64,000 nucleotides of DNA from Alitibacter langaaensis DSM 22999 (GTDB lineage Bacteria > Pseudomonadota > Gammaproteobacteria > Enterobacterales > Pasteurellaceae), in NCBI RefSeq assembly GCF_003096995.1, contig NZ_QENU01000001.1, positions 248,001-312,000 of the forward strand, given 5' to 3'. Numbering within the stretch: position 1 is the first letter of the stretch; every line of letters starts with the position of its first letter. Position numbers and translations under genes: made by a program. This document shows positions 59,472 through 64,000 of this stretch, piece by piece. The notes under the pieces were generated by a model that worked only from the letters and a program-made list of their open reading frames with translations, searched no databases and was not told the DNA's origin.

Positions 59472-59496
59472 CCCTGTTGCTAAACAGGGTTTTTCT
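59472..59496 (+). terminator. Terminator after ndk
   Basis: CCCTGTT (59472-59478) and AACAGGG (59483-59489) pair around GCTA, followed by TTTTTCTC. Confidence 0.9.
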
Positions 59497-59658
59497 CTAA
59501 ATTCTGAATCATTTCGGTTTTATCTTTCCTAAAATCACTCATACGACACATCTCGAATTATTTTGCATGCTAGAAATACTCTAAAGAGAAGTTTGATTTT
59601 TATCTTTTAAATTATTTCTTAGGAATAAATTTACAAATTTGTTGAATAAGTGTAGTAT

Positions 59659-59688
59659 AGCCGTCTATACGTCCAAACTAGACGAATT
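59659..59688 (+). promoter_or_regulatory. Tandem Met boxes (MetJ operator) of metK
   Basis: AGCCGTCT (59659-59666) and ATACGTCC (59667-59674) lie head to tail, and TAGACG follows at 59679-59684. They resemble the 8-base MetJ box AGACGTCT (6 and 5 of 8 matches). The block sits directly before the metK ribosome site. metK is a classic MetJ target. Confidence 0.6.
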
Positions 59689-59700
59689 TAAGGAAAGAAA

Positions 59701-60852
59701 ATGTCAACATATTTATTTACTTCGGAATCTGTGTCTGAAGGTCATCCTGATAAAATTGCGGATCAGATTTCAGATGCGGTATTAGATGAAATTTTAAAAC
59801 AAGATCCCAAAGCCCGTGTTGCTTGCGAAACCTATGTTAAAACAGGTATGGCGTTGGTTGGTGGTGAGATCACCACTTCAGCGTGGGTCGATATTGAAAA
59901 TTTAACGCGCCAAGTCATCTGTGATATTGGTTATAAACACTCTGAAATGGGCTTTGATGGCAAATCATGTGCAGTATTAAACGCCATCGGCAAACAATCG
60001 CAAGATATTAATCAAGGCGTAGATCGTGAAAATCCGCTCGATCAAGGGGCAGGCGACCAAGGGATTATGTTTGGTTATGCCACCAATGAAACGGAAGTAT
60101 TAATGCCAGCGGCAATCACTTATGCGCACCGTTTAATGGAACGCCAAGCGCAAGTGCGTAAAAATGGTACATTAGATTGGTTGCGCCCAGATGCGAAAAG
60201 TCAGCTAACGTTCAAATATGAAGATAACAAAATTGTGGGAATTGATGCCGTGGTGCTTTCAACCCAACACGCCGAGCATGTGATCCAGAAAGACGTGCAT
60301 GAAGGTGTAATGGAAGAAATTATCAAGCCAGTATTGCCTGCAAAATGGTTAGATAAAGACACCAAATATTTTATTAACCCAACAGGGCGTTTTGTGATTG
60401 GTGGCCCAATGGGGGATTGCGGTTTAACAGGGCGTAAAATCATTGTGGATACTTACGGCGGTGCAGCGCGTCATGGCGGTGGGGCATTTTCTGGTAAAGA
60501 CCCTTCAAAAGTGGATCGTTCAGCTGCCTATGCTGCACGTTATGTTGCCAAAAATATTGTAGCCGCGGGCTTGGCAGATCGTTGTGAAATCCAACTTTCT
60601 TACGCCATTGGCGTGGCAGAACCAACTTCGATCATGGTGGAAACCTTTGGTACTGGCAAAGTCGCGAATGAATTATTAGTGGCATTGGTGCGAGAACATT
60701 TTGATTTACGCCCATACGGTTTAATCAAAATGTTAGATTTAATCCAGCCGATTTATCGTGAAACTGCCGCTTATGGGCATTTCGGTCGCGAACAATTCCC
60801 TTGGGAAAAAATTGATCGCGCCGCAGATCTACGTTCTGCCGCAGGTTTGTAG
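59701..60852 (+). CDS. metK: S-adenosylmethionine synthase
   Basis: MetK makes S-adenosylmethionine from methionine and ATP. The 383-residue protein has the signature motifs [35 protein letters not shown] and [25 protein letters not shown] precedes the ATG. Single gene, probably under MetJ control; it supplies SAM to enzymes such as MnmC, RsmC and the radical-SAM maturase. Confidence 0.98.
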   Translation: MSTYLFTSESVSEGHPDKIADQISDAVLDEILKQDPKARVACETYVKTGMALVGGEITTSAWVDIENLTRQVICDIGYKHSEMGFDGKSCAVLNAIGKQSQDINQGVDRENPLDQGAGDQGIMFGYATNETEVLMPAAITYAHRLMERQAQVRKNGTLDWLRPDAKSQLTFKYEDNKIVGIDAVVLSTQHAEHVIQKDVHEGVMEEIIKPVLPAKWLDKDTKYFINPTGRFVIGGPMGDCGLTGRKIIVDTYGGAARHGGGAFSGKDPSKVDRSAAYAARYVAKNIVAAGLADRCEIQLSYAIGVAEPTSIMVETFGTGKVANELLVALVREHFDLRPYGLIKMLDLIQPIYRETAAYGHFGREQFPWEKIDRAADLRSAAGL

Positions 60853-60923
60853 AATTTTATTCTTGTCTTTTATTTATGGCGTACGTCTGATACACAATTT
60901 TGGGCGTGCGCCTTTGTTATATT

Positions 60924-61430
60924 ATGGATACCCAGCCTAATTTCCGCCAATTAAAAATGCAAGTGCAACGGCGTTTAACCGCTTGTTTGCAAAAAACTGA
61001 ACAATTTTTTGACCGCACTTTTTCGATGCCGAGCGTGAGTTATGATATCCGAGGCGTGAAAGCCGGTGTTGCCTATTTGCAACAAAACTCAATAAAATTT
61101 AACCGCACTTTATTGTTGGAAAATCCAGAAGATTTTATTCGCCAAGTGGTTCCTCATGAATTGGCACATTTAGTGGTATATCAAGTATTTGGGCGCGTAA
61201 AACCTCACGGAAAAGAGTGGAAAGCGGTGATGGAGCAAATCTTTCAGTTGCCAGCAGAAACTTGCCATCAGTTTGATGTGGAATCGGTGCTGGGAACAAC
61301 ATTTTTATATCGTTGCCATTGCCAACAATATCAATTATCTGTTCGCCGCCATAATCGTATTCAGCGTGAAAATGCGGTGTATTTATGCCGTAAATGTAAG
61401 ACAAAGTTGGTGGCAGTTAATGAAAATTAA
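60924..61430 (+). CDS. sprT: SprT family zinc metalloprotein
   Basis: A SprT-like protein of 168 residues from ATG 60924: [20 protein letters not shown] has the HExxH zinc motif, and a C-terminal zinc ribbon follows ([28 protein letters not shown]). The family is related to eukaryotic Spartan proteases; its bacterial role is not settled. The frame is open from 60900 but 60924 ([18 protein letters not shown]) aligns with family starts, and neither has a good ribosome site. Two USS copies lie in the first 60 codons. Confidence 0.9.
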   Translation: MDTQPNFRQLKMQVQRRLTACLQKTEQFFDRTFSMPSVSYDIRGVKAGVAYLQQNSIKFNRTLLLENPEDFIRQVVPHELAHLVVYQVFGRVKPHGKEWKAVMEQIFQLPAETCHQFDVESVLGTTFLYRCHCQQYQLSVRRHNRIQRENAVYLCRKCKTKLVAVNEN

Positions 61431-61498
61431 TTGTGAACAACAAAAATTGTTGTGTTACAATCCATTCGATTCTTAAACATCAACATTAGGAGTTATCC

Positions 61499-62089
61499 AT
61501 GAAAAAAACAGCATTAGCAATTCTATTAGGCGCTTTAACATTTTCAACTATAGCAAGTGCAAATTGGTATGCCGAAGGTAATCTTGGCTATTCAAAATTA
61601 AAAACTTCAGGAGACGTTGATAAACTCAGCGATAGTTCATTTTCTCCAAGCATCGCTATTGGTTATAAAATTAACGATTGGCGTTTTGCTGTCGATTATA
61701 CTTATTACGGTAAAATGGACGAGCAAGTATATAGCTTTACATTAGGTAGTTATCACGCCCATCGTAATGATAAAATTAAAGCTTATGGGCTAGGTTTTTC
61801 TGCTTATTATGATTTCGATCTTAACTCGGCATTAAAACCTTATGTTGGTGTTCGTATTGCATCAAACCATGTAAAATGGGAGAATAATTATGAGGACACA
61901 GCTGGTCAGACTGAATATGACAGCGATAGTGAAACGAAATTCGGCTATGGTGCTGTAATTGGTGCAACTTATAATTTGGCTCCACATTGGGATTTAAATG
62001 TGGCAGCAGAGTATAACCGTATCGCTAAATTTGAAAATGCAAAAATTAACCAATACGGTGCTAAAGCAGGTATTCGTTATACTTTCTAA
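61499..62089 (+). CDS. Opa-like outer membrane beta-barrel protein
   Basis: A 196-residue protein with a Sec signal (MKKTALAILLGALTFSTIASA, cleavage before NWYAEG) and an eight-stranded barrel of the opacity-protein/OmpA-like fold (LGYSKLKTSGD, AIGYKINDWRFAVDYTYYGK, FGYGAVIGATYNL) ending IRYTF. Related Haemophilus and Neisseria proteins bind host cells, but the role here is inferred only. No repeat tract for phase variation is seen at its start. Single gene, AGGAG before the ATG. Confidence 0.85.
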   Translation: MKKTALAILLGALTFSTIASANWYAEGNLGYSKLKTSGDVDKLSDSSFSPSIAIGYKINDWRFAVDYTYYGKMDEQVYSFTLGSYHAHRNDKIKAYGLGFSAYYDFDLNSALKPYVGVRIASNHVKWENNYEDTAGQTEYDSDSETKFGYGAVIGATYNLAPHWDLNVAAEYNRIAKFENAKINQYGAKAGIRYTF

Positions 62090-62104
62090 TGGTTAACCCC
62101 CAAT

Positions 62105-62134
62105 AAGTGCGGCTAAATTTAGCCGCATTTTTTA
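62105..62134 (+). terminator. USS-like terminator after the Opa-like gene
   Basis: The perfect palindrome GCGGCTAAATTTAGCCGC (62109-62126) is preceded by AAGT and followed by ATTTTTT. It resembles an inverted USS pair but the ninth base of the signal (T) is replaced by C. Confidence 0.85.
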
Positions 62135-62309
62135 TGCCTATCATCTCTTGAAATTCTTGGTTTCATTCTTATTTATAGTGATATCATTTTATTCGTAGCA
62201 CTGGATTATGGCTGATACTCGACCATATATTTATTGAGATTGAAATATCGCCGTGCTACGGAAGTATCGTATTTGATTTATTCATATCATTTTGTTTAAG
62301 GATAGAAAA

Positions 62310-64000
62310 ATGAGCAATAATGCACAAACATTAGGATTTCAAACAGAAGTAAAACAACTTTTGCAATTAATGATTCATTCTCTTTATTCCAATAAAGAGA
62401 TTTTTTTGCGTGAATTGATCTCCAATGCTTCTGATGCTGCAGACAAATTGCGTTTCAAAGCATTGTCTGCGCCAGAGCTTTATGAAGGCGATGGCGATTT
62501 AAAAGTGCGCATTAGTTTTGATGAGAAAAAAGGGACAATTACGATTTCGGATAATGGCATCGGGATGAATCGTGAGCAAGCTATGGCACATTTGGGAACG
62601 ATTGCCAAATCTGGAACAAAAGAATTTTTAACCGCACTTGGTTCTGAACAAGCGAAAGATAGCCAATTAATCGGGCAATTTGGTGTGGGCTTTTATTCGG
62701 CATTTATCGTGGCAGATAAAGTGGAAGTGCGCAGCCGTGCAGCAGGGGAAAGCGCAGATAAAGGCGTGCTTTGGTCATCTATGGGCGAAGGCGAATATTC
62801 TGTTGAAGATATTGAGAAAAAAACGCGCGGTACCGAAATCACTTTATTCTTACGCGAAGATGAAAAAGAGTTTTTAAATGAATGGCGTTTGCGTGAAGTG
62901 ATTAGCAAATATTCCGATCACATTGGCTTGCCTGTGGAAATTCTCACGAAAGAATACGATGATGATGGCAAAGAAACGGGCGTAAAATGGGAAAAAATCA
63001 ACAAAGCCCAAGCCCTTTGGACGCGCGCAAAAGGCGAAATTTCTGAAGATGAATATAAAGAGTTTTATAAACATATCAGCCATGATTTTGCGGATCCGCT
63101 CACTTGGGCGCATAACAAAGTAGAGGGCAATCAAGAATATACCAGCCTTTTATATGTGCCGTCTAAAGCACCGTGGGATTTATTTAACCGAGAACAGCAA
63201 CATGGTTTAAAACTTTATGTGCAACGTGTTTTCATTATGGATGATGCGGAAGTCTTTATGCCGAATTATCTGCGTTTTATGCGCGGCTTGCTAGATAGCA
63301 ATGATTTGCCATTGAATGTTTCTCGTGAAATCTTGCAAGACAATAAAATCACCGCTGCATTGCGCAAAGCATTGACCAAACGTTCATTGCAAATGCTTGA
63401 AAAAATGGCGCAAGATGAACCTGAAAAATATCAAAATTTCTGGAAAGAATTTGGTTTAGTGCTGAAAGAAGGTGTGGGCGAGGATTTTGCAAACCGTGAG
63501 CAAATCGCAAAATTATATCGTTTCGCTTCAACCAAAACCGAAAGCAGCGAACAAACGCTTTCTTTAGCAGATTATATTGCTCGTATGCAAGAAGGGCAAA
63601 AAGCCATTTATTACATCACTGCAGATAGCTACATTGCGGCAAAAAATAGTCCGCATTTAGAAATGTTCAATAAAAAAGACATTGAAGTGCTGCTTCTTTC
63701 CGATCGCATTGATGAATGGATGCTAAGCTATTTAACCGAATTTGACGGCAAACCGCTACAATCTATCACCAAAGCGGATATTGATTTAGGGGATTTGGCA
63801 GATAAACAAGAAGATACGCAAAAAGCGCAAGATGAAGCGCTCGCACCTTTTGTTGGACGCGTGAAAACGTTACTCGGTGATCGTGTGAAAGATGTGCGCA
63901 TTACCCATCGTTTAACGGATACGCCAGCCGTGGTTTCAACAGATAATGACCAAATGACCACGCAAATGGCAAAATTATTTGCGATGAGCGGACAACCCGT
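62310..64000 (+). CDS. htpG: Chaperone HtpG (Hsp90), 3' end beyond the window
   Basis: Starting at ATG 62310 (AAGGA 8 bases upstream), about 563 codons of an Hsp90 are present. The N-terminal ATPase domain shows [20 protein letters not shown]-type sequence ([19 protein letters not shown]), [19 protein letters not shown] and [15 protein letters not shown]; the middle domain has [15 protein letters not shown]. The C-terminal dimerisation domain is cut by the window end. HtpG refolds client proteins under stress. A lone CTTGAAA at 62147 is not backed by a sigma-32 -10 element. Confidence 0.97.
   Translation, partial: MSNNAQTLGFQTEVKQLLQLMIHSLYSNKEIFLRELISNASDAADKLRFKALSAPELYEGDGDLKVRISFDEKKGTITISDNGIGMNREQAMAHLGTIAKSGTKEFLTALGSEQAKDSQLIGQFGVGFYSAFIVADKVEVRSRAAGESADKGVLWSSMGEGEYSVEDIEKKTRGTEITLFLREDEKEFLNEWRLREVISKYSDHIGLPVEILTKEYDDDGKETGVKWEKINKAQALWTRAKGEISEDEYKEFYKHISHDFADPLTWAHNKVEGNQEYTSLLYVPSKAPWDLFNREQQHGLKLYVQRVFIMDDAEVFMPNYLRFMRGLLDSNDLPLNVSREILQDNKITAALRKALTKRSLQMLEKMAQDEPEKYQNFWKEFGLVLKEGVGEDFANREQIAKLYRFASTKTESSEQTLSLADYIARMQEGQKAIYYITADSYIAAKNSPHLEMFNKKDIEVLLLSDRIDEWMLSYLTEFDGKPLQSITKADIDLGDLADKQEDTQKAQDEALAPFVGRVKTLLGDRVKDVRITHRLTDTPAVVSTDNDQMTTQMAKLFAMSGQP

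Noticed and set aside
62147-62175. Sigma-32 promoter for htpG
   Set aside because: CTTGAAA is perfect, but no CCCCAT-like -10 element occurs 11-16 bases on.

Overview
The window looks like chromosome from an oral or respiratory Haemophilus. The DNA uptake signal AAGTGCGGT (USS), in both orientations, is scattered through genes and terminators. The gene content and neighbourhoods are Pasteurellaceae: ompW/yciCBA, recN-nadK/grpE, frdABCD/epmA, metB-trx, dapE, pmbA-hpt, pepB-ndk, metK. A mannose-family PTS (manXYZ), a sulfatase with its maturase, and a Wzz/Wzy/Wzx polysaccharide locus are not what I expect of a typical H. influenzae genome, so I lean to the H. parainfluenzae / H. haemolyticus side. 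That species call is inference.

Layout. 0-14 kb is housekeeping: a yciABC cluster divergent from ompW, recN and nadK under a LexA-type operator, grpE with a sigma-32-type promoter, mnmC, fabB, proA, an initiator tRNA, holD, rsmC and manA. 14.4-22.3 kb holds a giant YadA-type trimeric autotransporter adhesin, split by one frameshift near its 3' end, followed by an OmpA-domain lipoprotein of the TpgA type that probably helps place the adhesin in the envelope. 22.6-26.5 kb is a sulfatase plus radical-SAM maturase cassette flanked by direct repeats of the 3' end of the yobD gene. 26.4-29.5 kb is the manXYZ mannose PTS with yobD. 29.7-34.6 kb is the fumarate reductase operon divergent from epmA. 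34.6-36.1 kb has a membrane metallophosphoesterase and three tRNAs (Cys, Leu, Gly). 36.4-43.1 kb carries metB, trx, an ArsC-like gene, dapE, an M15 peptidase, darP, pmbA and hpt.

43.1-57.7 kb is a Wzx/Wzy-type surface polysaccharide locus: wzz, a DUF4422 glycosyltransferase, a LicD-family phosphotransferase, wzy, wzx, an IspD/TarI-like cytidylyltransferase, an extended SDR, glf, wbaP, a broken acyltransferase and rmlBADC. Its core is AT-rich and carries no USS that I could find over about 10.5 kb. Two genes are broken (the acyltransferase and rmlD, each with an in-frame stop plus a homopolymer frameshift), and RmlA has a Gly-to-Asp change in its nucleotide-binding loop. I see no rhamnosyltransferase, so the dTDP-rhamnose branch looks as if it is decaying. 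57.7-64 kb returns to core genes: pepB, ndk, metK with Met boxes, sprT, an Opa-like porin-type protein and the start of htpG.

How the parts fit. Several units carry CRP-like and FNR-like sites (ompW, the sulfatase, manX, frdA), suggesting joint control of carbon-source and anaerobic genes. The sulfatase is of the Ser type and its radical-SAM activator is anaerobic, next to mannose-family sugar uptake; a host-glycan foraging module is a reasonable inference. The most interesting parts are the adhesin/TpgA pair, the repeat-flanked sulfatase cassette, and the LicD/cytidylyltransferase/SDR set in the polysaccharide locus.
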